Shown here: in pieces, positions 54,101-64,000 of the stretch | How positions within the stretch are numbered: the stretch's first letter is position 1 | Layout: each line of letters starts with the position of its first letter | Assembly (NCBI GenBank): GCA_947069175.1 | Contig: CAMTDV010000012.1 | Coordinates: 39,650,341-39,714,340, forward strand | Reading direction: 5' to 3' | DNA length: 64,000 nt | Source: Scalesia atractyloides | Lineage: Eukaryota > Streptophyta > Magnoliopsida > Asterales > Asteraceae | Notes under the pieces: model-generated | The model's input: only the letters and a program-made list of their open reading frames with translations | The model's database searches: none | Told to the model about the DNA's origin: nothing | Position numbers and translations under genes: made by a program

Positions 54101-55455
54101 GGTCCGACATCAATGACAATTTTCCCCACGAGTTTCGAATGCGGATCAAGACAAATGAAGATTCTCCATGGTTTGCTGACATCACAAACTACCTAGCCAG
54201 CGGCATCCTGATCAAAGGGAAGACTCGTAGCAGAAGAGGAAATTTTTTGCTGGTGTTAAGTACTACCTTTGGGATGACCCGTATCTGTTCAGGGTGGGCG
54301 CAGATCAGATGATCCGGCGCTGTGTGCATGGTGACGAGGCGAGGGACATCCTTCACCATTGTCACGAGGGACCTACGGGAGGTCATCATGGGGTGAACAA
54401 TACCGAAGAAGGTGTTTGATGTGGATTTTCTGGCCTTCTATCTTTAGAGACGCCCATGAGTTTGTGAGATCATGTGATTCTTGCCAAAGGGCAAGCAATA
54501 TCTCAGCACGCAATGAGATGTCGCAGAAAGGGATTCAAGTCTATGAGGTTTTTGATGTTTGGGGTTTAGACTTCATGGGTCCTTTTCCGACATCCTTCAG
54601 AAACCGACACATCCTAGTCACGGTCGATTATGTTTCAAAGTGGGCGGAAGCGCAAGCTTTGCCCACCAATGATGCTAGGGTGGTGGTTAAGTTTCTGAAG
54701 AAGCTGTTCACGTGCTTTGGTGCTCTTAAAGTGTTGATTAGTGATCGAGGGACACACTTTTGTAATGCCCAGCTGGAGAAGGCATTGTCCCGGTACGATG
54801 TTCAGCATCGGTTTTCTACACCATACCACCCACAGAGTAGTGGGCAATTCGAGGTCACAAATCGGGGCATAAAACGCATCTTGGAGAAGACGGTGAGCGC
54901 AAGCCGTAAGGACTGGTCGGAAAGACTGGATGATGCACTGTGGGCCTTTCGGACGGCCTACAAGACTCCCATAGGCACTACACCATGTAAGTTGGTCTAT
55001 GGGAAGTCTTGTCCTCTCCCTGTTGAGCTCGAGCACAAGGCATACTGGGCGTTAAAAACAGTAAACCTAGACATGGCAGCTGTGGGAAAAAACAGGTTTG
55101 TGTAGATCCACGAGATCGAAGAGCTCCGAATGATGTATATGAGAGCTCCAAGCTATATAAGGAACGTACTAAGACGCTCCACAACTCCCGCCTGAACGAC
55201 AAGAAAGAATTTCGGTGGATGATCAGGTTATACACCTCACATCTTAAGTTGTTTCCTGGCAAGCTTAAGTCTCGTTGGTCAGGTCCATACACGGTGCGAT
55301 CGGTGTTCCCCTATGGAAGTGGAGATAGGCCACGAGGATGGCCAGTTATTCAAGGTCAATGGGTACAGGCTGAAGTCATATGTTGGTGGCCCCGTGGACA
55401 AGAGCGAGGAGGTTGTCACCCTCCACCCCAAGAACCAATGAATTCAGGGTGGTGA
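54101..55455 (+). pseudogene. Athila-A integrase
   Basis: After a slipped segment (54,120-54,358), a 248-codon open frame shows CDSCQRASNISARNEM (CC of the zinc site). VWGLDFMGPFPTS has the first Asp, LISDRGTHFCN the second, and SSGQFEVTNRGIK the Glu, giving a complete D-D-E set. WAFRTAYKTPIGTTPCKLVY follows. The C-terminal part at 55,219-55,455 (LKLFPGKLKSRWSGPYTVRS) is separated by frame changes. Confidence 0.93.
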
Positions 55456-56640
55456 GTCTAGCTAAAGACTCGTAAATAAACTTAGCATGTTTTTGGGATT
55501 TTTAGTTGCTTTTCTTTTTGGTTTCTTAGTTTCTTTTTCAGGTTGCGGTTCGTCTTGGACGCGGGGGATGTTGGAATGCATTGCCGGTCTTCAGGTATGT
55601 TAGTTCGGCTCTTTTCTTGGTAGGAGGTGTTTCGTGAGTGATCCGGATTCAAGTGATAATTTTGTCTTGGTTTTATTAAATGGAAAAAAATAAACTTAAG
55701 AGGAAAATAATTCAAAAAAAAACTGAAAATCCGAAAAAAGTCGGCACTATCAACTGTGTTTTCTGGCACTGCCAGGTCTGATAGTGCAGACCAAATGCAA
55801 GAGCCCATCTTCTTCCTTCTTTAAAACATTCAAAATCCCACTTGAATCCTCGCCAATCTTCTCACGAATCCTCCACACCTTCTTCCTTCCTCAAGAATCT
55901 ATTTTTCCTCTCATCCCAAGCATCGTTCCTGGTACGAATCTTTCTTCTTCTCTTTTAGTTGTTGAATAGTTGGGTTTGTTCTTCAAGTAGTTTTCTTATA
56001 AGTTTTTTAAGGGTTTGGTCTAAACCGACCAATTCAAGCCCGTTTTCCGAGAAATTTGTTGTTAGCGTGCAACATACTTGACCGATCTACAAAAACCCCC
56101 CAAACAAAACTATTAAAAAATCGGTGTTTTGGGTGATTTTTGAGACTTTTCCGGATCTGCGTTCCGTCACGCACGACCGTGCCAAACCCAGGCACGACCG
56201 TGCGCTTCATAACTTATGACTGAATCTTCAAAAATTTTCCAGAAATTCATCAAGCACGACCGTGCCATATGATGGCACGATCGTGCTCTTCATAAATTCT
56301 TGATGAATTTGCAGATCTGGCACAGAAATTCAACATGCACGACCGTGCCATCTGATGGCACGATCGTGCTCTTCATAAGAATTTCCGTTCTTTAAAAATT
56401 CCACCCAAAAATTGGTTGAGCACGAGAGTGCTCAGGTATGGCACATCGTGCTTAAGGAAGAACAGACCTAGAAAAACTTCATAATGTTGATATCTTCATA
56501 AATCCTGCTGGAACAAGCACGCACGGTCGTGCCAAGGTATGGCACGGTCGCCCCGTCTGTAACCCAGTTTTTGTTGGTTTTCCGCGTTTTAATTGCTGAT
56601 CATTTCCTATTCTTGCAGATGAATCATCCATTTCTCTGAG
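55456..56640 (+). mobile_element. Athila-A noncoding spacer with palindromes
   Basis: No protein. A candidate internal purine stretch is at 55,683-55,735. From 56,167 to 56,551 about ten GCACGACCGTGC-like sites occur in facing pairs. Confidence 0.7.
56167..56551. repeat. Paired palindrome array inside Athila-A
   Basis: Pairs such as GCACGACCGTGCCAT and ATGGCACGATCGTGC, separated by a few bases, form larger inverted repeats of about 14 bp per arm. They are the same family as the LTR arrays. Confidence 0.83.
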
Positions 56641-56649
56641 TCAGCGACA

Positions 56650-58092
56650 ATGCCATGGAAGGGCATTGTATTGCGAAAGTTGAATGGCTATGGGCCAGGA
56701 GGCACTTAATCGAGCCTATGAGGACGCTTCAAAAGGTCGATCTAGACCTACTCGGTTAGACAGAAAGATTGAGGATCTTTTGACCCCTCCTTGGACCCGC
56801 CTATTCGCAATGGCTGAACCCCAGTACGTTGAGCTAGTCATCGAGTTTTTTTGCCTCATTCCGGTTTATTTCCCCTGCCCAGATGTGTATGAGAACTGGT
56901 TGGTGTTAGTTACCGTCTTGGACGGAAATGGCATCACCAATCGATTAGCAGGTTCGGGCAAATTCTGAGGTTATATGAGGAAGACGAGATCGACTCATAG
57001 CTATTTCACAATAGTCTGCAGGAATGGGAGGCTGATGCGGACAAAGCCGCATTCTAGGCTCATATCACTGTGCCGGGTCGCGAATGGGACCCACGATGAG
57101 CCAAGGCGACTTGGATTCTTGACCCGTTGCACCGTATAATCGAGCGCGCCATCTTTCACGGATCGGGCGATCGGGGTGATAGTACTGGAAGCATCACCAC
57201 CCGTGATCTCTTCCACCTCTATTGCATCATTTCTAGGTCTAATTTTAATGTTGCGGTTAGTGTTGCTGAGTCTATTCAAAGGGGTATTGGTTCGACCCCC
57301 ACATCGAGGATCTGTGGTGGTGCATTTGCCACCAGGTTAGCCAGACACTACAGGATACGATTGGATAATCTTATGGTAGCCTGTGATTATGGATTGCTCG
57401 ACGTAGCGCAGCTGACAGCCATGCATATGATTCGCAAAGTAAATGGTATCCCAAAGCTAGTGGATCGCCTAGTTAGGATTTGGGATCCACTTCCCAAGGG
57501 GGACAGTGACCAAGAAGAGGGCAATGTTGGTGGAGGCGATGACGTCCACATGCAGGATGCTCCAGGATTTGGGCCAGGTGAGGCTGTCGGGGGAGCAGAC
57601 CCTCACATGTAGATGGGTGAATTAGGCCAGGGCTTTGGAAGCCCCAATTGGGAGCATATGTTTGGTGGTTTTGGTGTCGGGTTTGAACTGGGTGCATACG
57701 GCCCGCATGAGCCGTCCGCAGTGGATCTTTGGAAAAGAATGGATGGGTTATCGTTGGATCAGCAGGCTGTACGACACGACGTTGACTTGATCCGCGCTGA
57801 GCAGCATAGACACGGTAATTTTATTGAAGATATGTACGAGCAGAGTAGGCGTAGCTTCGACTGGTTATTCGGGTCTCAGCAACATATAGCAAGCTCGCTT
57901 GGTCATCCGTACACACAGTCGCTGCCGCACTTCACTAGGAGATCCCGGTTGACCGCCTGGATGATGCCGGTCCCTCAGGATCTAGCGGTCGACCCTGATC
58001 TTGCAGCTCATGTCGTACTTTTTATTAGCATTTTGTGTTTGAAGAGCGTACCATTTTGCATTGTCCGTGCACTCCTCCGTTTGTTGCTTTAA
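56650..58092 (+). pseudogene. Athila-A extra ORF (ATHILA ORF-like), broken
   Basis: Located between integrase and 3' LTR, where Athila elements have an additional ORF, sometimes called env-like. Piece one is MGQEALNRAYEDASKGRSRP and YENWLVLVTVLDGNG. Piece two, 57,127-57,612, has ITTRDLFHLYCIISRSNFNV and ATRLARHYRIRLDNLMVACD, which resemble the ATHILA ORF family by memory. Piece three, 57,613-58,092, is Gly-rich then helical, ending after LDQQAVRHDVDLIRAEQHRH. I see no clear signal peptide or membrane anchor. Stops and shifts occur at about 56,965, 57,030-57,120 and 57,610. Confidence 0.68.
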
Positions 58093-58439
58093 TTATAGAC
58101 ATTTTAATTTAGTGGTTTGTTTATTAAATAACGACAAGGGAAATTTTGGGTTGGGTTGTTTATTGCGATTTTGATTATGTTTGCAAGTGTGCAGTTTTGA
58201 TTGGGTGATATGCTAGTCGATGGATGGTGCGGTAGTTCGTGGGGGATGTTCCTTATCGCCTTCTTTTGCTCCATTCTAACCTTTGCATTTTAGGGGAGTT
58301 TTCGTATTCCCGCATCCTCCACTTTTACTATATATCTGCATTGCATTATGCTCGTTTTTTGTTGTACATCGAGGGCGATGCATAATTCAAGTGTGGGGAG
58401 GTGGTTTAAAGCTTGTTTTGGTTGTCAAAAAAAAAAATA

Positions 58440-58477
<38 letters not shown>

Positions 58478-58479
58478 TA

Positions 58480-58520
<41 letters not shown>

Positions 58521-59460
58521 TAATAATACAACTCTCTTGAAAACAAAATCAAATCAACATAATTCTTATTTTTAACCATTTTTATCTACTCCTACACCCA
58601 AATCACACCCTTAATTAAACCAATTTGAGTCTTTCCCTTTCATTTCTTGAAATCCACTATATATCGCCACTTAGCCAAATTAGCCTTTTATTTGTTTGAA
58701 CCCACATTTTTTGTTTAAAGTCTGATCCGGTCAAGACTAACTTGTAAGCCTTCTTGTATAGTTTATCGATTTATTAGTCATATCATCATAGCTTGGAGTT
58801 TTTATCTAAGTAGACGTACTTAGTTCCCTCATAAGCGGTAAAAAAACAAAAAAAAAACAAAATCAATCAAAGTTAAAAAAGCCTCATCAATGGGCTTTGT
58901 TAGAGCAATTTTGTCGAGATATTTAAGCAATTGGCTAGCGCTCGATTAGTTATTAATAAGTGGTATACTTTTTTACTTCTTTGCTTCAAGTTAGTCGAGT
59001 CGTCGGTCTTTAGCCATTTTAGCCACTTTTATAAATCCATTTCTACACCCTTTACCCTAGCCAAGTTACAACCACACAAGACCTCTTGATTTGTGTTATG
59101 TGTTAGTCAGGTGTTTAGATTCGATCCTTACACAAGCTTATGATACCGCATAGTCATTGTCTTGGCATCGAGTGTTCTAAACATACTCCATGAATTGTAT
59201 GTTATCTTATATAATTAGCCGAGTGTGTGTGAATATTCCGAAGTTGTAAGGTGAGCCTGTAGGGATGTCAAGATGGATCATTGCTCATAACCATATTTTA
59301 CATACTTTTTGGTTCTTCCTTTCATGCCGGGTGGTCTAATTTTGTTTTAACCCAAGTTATTTTTTGTGCTTATATAATGAAAGTCGAGATGATTGCTGTG
59401 AAGAGAGTTTTTGTTTTTTTAGTTTGTTTGAGGACAACCAAAGTTCAAGTATGGGGATGT
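58093..59460 (+). mobile_element. Athila-A 3' noncoding region
   Basis: No gene. It contains an AAT microsatellite (58,432-58,527), poly-A-rich stretches near 58,845 and the purine tract just before the LTR (GTATGGGGATGT, 59,449-59,460). From 58,812 it is duplicated at 61,650. Confidence 0.8.
58432..58527. repeat. AAT trinucleotide microsatellite
   Basis: About 30 AAT units with two short interruptions. Confidence 0.95.
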
Positions 59461-61306
59461 TGATTATAACAATTTATACATCTTTTAAACGTCAAATGTT
59501 CCTCATTAATGCGGAAATTCATTGTGTTTTCATTGATATTGATACTTATTTGAGTTGTTTGTGAAAATACAGGTCCGGGCTTCGGCCCTGTGAAGAAACA
59601 AAGGCTTTTGGAGCGATTTGGAGCAAAAATGGAACATTACAGCAAACTGCCAGATATGGCACACTGTGCCAACCATTGGCACGATCGTGCCAAGTCTTCG
59701 GAAGCCGACACTATCACGAGCACCATCATCTGTCCGCACAAACCAAGCCAGCCAACACTTGGCACAATCGTGCCAACACCAAAGTCGACGTGCTCGTGCA
59801 ATCACAAGTCATGATCAGCTAGTTTCCGAGATCAACTTAGTCAATTCCAAGTACGATATCGATAAGCACGACCGAGCCGCCCAATGGCACGGTCGTGCCA
59901 CCTCGGGGAAATTTTAGCAGGATCTTTCCGGATTTAGCATCAAACTTAGTCAACAACTCAGAAAGGCACCTGCCACTTACCAAGCACGACCGTGCCAAAA
60001 GGTGGCACGGTCGTGCCAAATGCCCAGTAGCTTAAATACGTGAATTCAGCTCATTTGAAGGAGAGTTAAGCATTTGGGTGAATTTCTCTCTTAAGAACTG
60101 ATCTTGGAAGCTTAGAGATTGAAGAAGGAGACTTTAGGAGGTTGTATCACTTGATAATTCAACTCATTTTGCTAATTATCTTGTCTTAAACTCTAGTATT
60201 CCACTTGTTTTTCATGCACAATCCATATTGCTTTACATTTGTCTTAATTATCATGAGCCTTCTAGGCTAAACAACTGTGTTGCTTGAATTTTGTTGAAAC
60301 TAATGAACACTTGACAATATGGAAACAGATGTGGTGATTATTGTATGTTGATCTTCATGATGATATTTGATCAAGTTTCTTGGAATGCATGTTCATGTTT
60401 AAATGTCATTATTCTTGAATGTTTGATCATAAAAATTTACATGTAAGTGTTGGAAAGCCCATGTAGAGATTATGATTATTAAATCTTGATAGTTTGTTGA
60501 TTTGATTCATAGCATGAAATAGGAATGGTAATTGCCAACATGATTAGGATGATGATTTGAATATGAGTATGAATTCTTGCATTTGATTTGTAAAGATATT
60601 ACAATGTTTATATGGATTATATGGTTTGTGTTCATGTTGGATTGATATTTAGGCCAAGGTTGTTGTTTAGCATGACCATGCTTGTGATTCGTGTCAATAA
60701 CTTGTTTAAGATATCATTTACTTGAAACCAAGTTAGGGTGATTAATGTGTTGTTCATGTTAGTTTTCCGTAATTTGTAAAGTTAGGAGTTTTGACAAACA
60801 CTTAACTTATTATTAAAGATTAACATCAATTTAGCAAGAGAACTCAAAGAATGAATCTTAGTGATTAAAATGTTGTTTATTATAATTTTCCAAAGATTTA
60901 TAAAACAAGGAGACCTTGAATGGAAACTTAGTTGAACCTAAAACTTGCATCACCATTAGTTTTCCTTAAATTTTTCATATGTTTATTAGTGGATACTTAA
61001 TTCAAGCAACCTTTCTTAAGTATTGTTCTTGTTAATTCATTTAGTTAATTTTTACCCTTACATGATAGTTTAAAAACAATAAGAAATCAATTAATTCATC
61101 GAAATAGGTTTAAAAGTAACAAAGATTTAGTATTGAGACACCGAGTCCACAGATTGATATCCGGTTGTTACAACGAACTATACTACCACCTGCCGGGTAC
61201 ACATGCCCTATATGTGTGTAGTTGGTTTTAAGTAAAAACTATTTTAAAACCAATCTGTGTGAACGAAAATCATAACAATAAAAATATATTTAATTCACAC
61301 ACATCA
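59461..61306 (+). mobile_element. Athila-A 3' LTR
   Basis: TGATTATAAC to CACACACATCA, 1,846 bp. The palindrome array is at 59,656-60,020. Close to 62,299-64,000 in sequence. Confidence 0.91.
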
Positions 61307-61311
61307 GGGAC
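61307..61311. repeat. Target-site duplication GGGAC (right) of Athila-A
   Basis: Followed by CTACA, the last bases of the Copia-3 LTR. Confidence 0.9.
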
Positions 61312-61316
61312 CTACA

Positions 61317-61330
61317 ATTGGTATCAGGGC
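61317..61330 (+). promoter_or_regulatory. Copia-3 primer-binding site
   Basis: ATTGGTATCAGGGC, one change from the Met-tRNA site, directly after the LTR end. Confidence 0.85.
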
Positions 61331-61649
61331 TATTTGGCTCTTGTTTTGCTTGGTTCAGAATCGTAACAGCGGGAAAAGTTGAAGTTTTAGACATTTTTGA
61401 TGGCTTGGTTCGAAGTTTGAAGGCTGTTCTAGGGTTTTGCTGCTATTTCGCATAAACAGCAAGGCATCTCGGATAGAAACTTGGTATTTTGGATCATCAG
61501 TAAGGTATCTCAGATACAAATCTTGCATTTCGGATAATCAGAGTTGTATTTCGGATCATAAGTGAAGCCTCTCGGATCAGAATACATGCATCTCAGATCC
61601 GAACAGTGCATCTTGGATCATTGGTGATTAAACTCTAAACTATATAAGA

Positions 61650-64000
61650 AGACGTACTTAGTTCTCTCATAAGCGGTAAAAAAACAAAAAAAACAAAATC
61701 AATCAAAGTTGAAAAAGCCTCATCAATGGGCTTTGTTAGAGCAATTTTGACGAGATATTTAAGCAATTGGCTAGCTCTCGATTAGTTATTAATAAGTGGT
61801 ATAGTTTTGTACTTCTTTGCTTCAGGTTAGTCGAGTCGTCGGTCTTTAGCCATTTTAGCCACTTTTATAAATCCATTTCTACACCCTTTACCCTAGCCAA
61901 GTTACAACCACACAAGACCTCTTGATTTGTGTTATGTGTTAGTCAGGTGTTTAGATTTGATCCTTACACAAGCTTATGATACCGCATAGTCATTGTCTTG
62001 GCATCGAGTGTTCTAAACATACTCCATGAATTGTATGTTATCTTATATAATTAGCCGAGTATGTGTGAATATTGCGAAGTTGTAAGGTGAGCCTGTAGGG
62101 ATGTCAAGATGGATCATTGCTCATAACCATATTTTACATACTTTTTGGTTCTTCCTTTCATGCCGGGTGGTCTAATTTTGTTTTAACCCAAGTTATTTGT
62201 TTGTGCTTATATAATGAAAGTCGAGATGATTGCCGTGAAGAGAGTTTTTGTTTTTTTAGTTTGTTTGAGGACAACCAAAGTTCAAGTATGGGGATGTTTG
62301 ATGTATAACAATTTATACATCTTTTAAACGTCAAATGTTCCTCATTAATGCGGAAATTCGTTGTGTTTTCATTGATATTGATACTTATTTGAGTTGTTTA
62401 TGAAAATACAGGTCCGTCTTCGGCCCGGTGAAGAAACAAAGGCTTTTGGAGCGATTTGGAGCAAAAATGGAACATTTCAGCAAACTGCCAGATATGGCAC
62501 GACTGTGCCAACCATTGACACGATTGTGCCAAGTCTTCGGAAGCCGACACTATCACGAGCACCATCATCTGTCCGCACAAACCAAGACAGTCCAACACTT
62601 GGCACGATCGTGCCAACACCAAAGTCGACCGTGCTCGTGCAATAACAAGTCTTGATCAGCTAGTTGCCGCGATCAACTTAGTCAATTCCGAGTACGATAT
62701 CGATAAGCACGACCGTGGCGCCCAATGGCACGGTCGTGCCACCTCGGGGAAATTTTAGCAGGATCTTTCCGAATTTAGCATCAAACTTAGTCAACAACTC
62801 AGAAAGGCACCTGCCACTTACCAAGCACGACCGTGCCAAAAGGTGGCACGGTCGTGCCAAATGCCTAGTAGCTTAAATACGTGAATTCAGCTCATTTGAA
62901 GGAGAGTTGGAGCATTTGGGTGAATTTCTCTCTTAAAAAGCTGATCTTGGAAGCTTAGAGATTGAAGAAGGAGCCTTTAGGAGGTTGTATCACTTGATAA
63001 TTCAACTCATTTTGCTAATTATCTTGTCTTAAACTCTAGTATTCCACTTGTTTTTCATGCACAATCCATATTGCTTTACATTTGTCTTAATTATCATGAG
63101 CCTTCTGGGCTAAACAACTGTGTTGCTTGAATTTTGTTGAAACTAATGAACACTTGACAATATGGAAACAGATGTGGTGATTATTGTATGTTGATCTTCA
63201 TGATGATATTTGATCAAGTTTCTTGGAATGCATGTTCATGTTTAAAGTCATTATTCTTGAATGTTTGATCATAAAAATTTACATGTAGTGTTGGAAAGCC
63301 CATGTAGAGATTATGATTATTAAATCTTGATAGTTTGTTGATTTGATTCATAGCATGAAACTAGGAATGGTAATTGCTAACATGATTAGGATGATGATTT
63401 GAATATGAGTATGAATTCTTGCATTTGGATTTGTAAAGATCTTACGAATGTTTATATGGATTATATGGTTTGTGTTCATGTTGGATTGATGATTTAGGCC
63501 AAGGTTGTTGTTTAGCATGACCATGCTTGTGATTCGTGTCAATAACTTGTTTAAGATATCATTTACTTGAAACCAAGTTAGGGTGATTAATGTGTTGTTC
63601 ATGTTAGTTTTCCGTAATTTGTAAAGTTAGGAGTTTTGACAACAACTTAACTTATTATTAAAGATTAATATCAATTTAGCAAGAGAACTCAAAGAATGAA
63701 TCTTAGGTGATTAAAATGTTGTTCATTATAATTTTCCAAAGATTTATAAAACAAGGAGACCTTGAATGGAAACTTAGTTGAATCTAAAACTTGCATCACC
63801 ATTAGTTTTTCTTAAAATTTTTCATATGTTTATTAGTGGATACTTAATTCAAGCAACCTTTCTTAAGTATTGTTCTTGTTAATTCATTTAGTTAATTTTT
63901 ACCCTTATATGATAGTTTAAAAACAATCAAGAAATCAATTAATTCATCGAAACAGGTTTAAAAGTAACAAAGATTTAGTATTGAGACACCAAGTCCACAG
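61650..64000 (+). mobile_element. Second copy of the Athila 3' end (Athila-B), runs off the window
   Basis: 61,650-62,298 repeats 58,812-59,460. From 62,299 (TGATGTATAAC) it repeats the 3' LTR, including palindromes at 62,492-62,856. It is cut by the window end about 145 bp before the expected LTR end. The offset is 2,838 at both landmarks, which fits a tandem duplication better than a separate insertion. Confidence 0.85.

Larger units (their letters stand above)
47966..61306 (+). mobile_element. Athila-A, near full-length Athila-type gypsy element
   Basis: 13,341 bp with LTRs 47,966-49,819 and 59,461-61,306. It has a degraded Asp-tRNA primer site and gag-PR-RT-RH-INT in gypsy order. An extra ORF region resembling the ATHILA ORF lies between integrase and the 3' LTR. 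GGGAC duplications flank it. Coding is broken by stops and frameshifts. Confidence 0.93.
47520..61649 (+). mobile_element. Copia-3, 5' LTR and leader, split by Athila-A
   Basis: The LTR is 47,520-47,965 plus 61,312-61,316. GGGAC of the LTR end is duplicated by the Athila insertion. The primer site ATTGGTATCAGGGC is at 61,317-61,330. The leader at 61,331-61,649 shows iterated TCGGATC words as in Copia-2. No copia protein is in the window. Confidence 0.85.

Noticed and set aside
56684..58092. True envelope gene
   Set aside because: Position fits the env-like ORF of Athila, but I find no signal peptide, fusion peptide or transmembrane anchor, so I call it ATHILA ORF-like only.
59590..59814. Conserved 74-75 codon frame in the Athila LTRs (also 48,095 and 62,428)
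   Set aside because: It is open in all three LTR copies, but the copies are homologous DNA, its sequence is dominated by the palindrome array, and indels change its C-terminus.
1..64000. Integrated pararetrovirus or other viral insertion
   Set aside because: All recognised pol regions come with integrase, LTRs and copia or gypsy order; no movement protein or capsid of a plant virus was seen.

Overview
This window looks like repeat-rich plant nuclear DNA with no convincing host gene. Essentially everything recognisable is LTR retrotransposon: Ty1/copia elements of SIRE type, a Ty3/gypsy chromovirus of Tekay type, an Athila-type gypsy element, and two kinds of non-autonomous LTR element. AT-rich intergenic sequence, initiator-Met and Asp tRNA primer sites, and nested insertion all fit a dicot with a large genome. 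The gag-like proteins and the SIRE/Tekay/Athila mixture remind me of Asteraceae, but that is recall and not proof.

Layout, left to right. (1) 1-37,059 is one nested stack. The outermost is a gag-only gypsy-like element (TRL-C, + strand, 32,023-37,059). Into it went the minus-strand LTR of a related copy (TRL-B, to 32,022). A Tekay-like gypsy (Gypsy-1, + strand, 26,366-30,605) went into TRL-B, and Copia-2 (minus, 16,525-26,365) into Gypsy-1. Copia-1 (minus, LTR 16,072-16,524, then 13,084-16,071 plus 1-4,898) went into the 3' LTR of Copia-2. TRL-A (minus, 4,899-13,083, complete with 5-bp duplication ATTAC) went into the gag of Copia-1. (2) 37,060-38,138 is a probable gypsy leader remnant and AT-rich DNA. 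(3) 38,139-46,375 is a plus-strand non-autonomous LTR element (NAL-1). A gypsy solo LTR (40,975-44,340) sits inside it, and a further LTR fragment inside that. (4) 46,376-47,270 is AT-rich repeat DNA. (5) From 47,271 a broken copia LTR is interrupted by another copia LTR (Copia-3), which is itself split by a nearly complete Athila element (47,966-61,306, duplication GGGAC). The remainder of Copia-3 resumes at 61,312 and is followed by a second copy of the Athila 3' end running off the window.

The most unusual thing here is the TRL family. Its 2.2-2.4 kb LTRs each carry four tRNA-like modules. Three lie in sense orientation downstream of a TATA box, so they would be in the RNA leader, and one lies antisense upstream of it. 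Each sense module has a long D-arm-like hairpin followed by a good Pol III B-box. Module types differ in stem sequence but keep the pairing. The family encodes only a gag protein that stops at the same place, near the expected gag/protease boundary, in two diverged copies. It also has a conserved 13-bp stem-loop before the polypurine tract. Other signals are a conserved stem-loop in the 3' noncoding region of both copia elements, iterated decamer motifs in copia leaders, arrays of a GCACGACCGTGC-like palindrome in Athila, and a probable 2,838-bp tandem duplication at the right edge.

All coding regions are broken by frameshifts or stops. Copies that should be near-identical differ by many single-base indels, which may be old decay or unpolished long-read assembly, so individual frameshifts should be read with caution.
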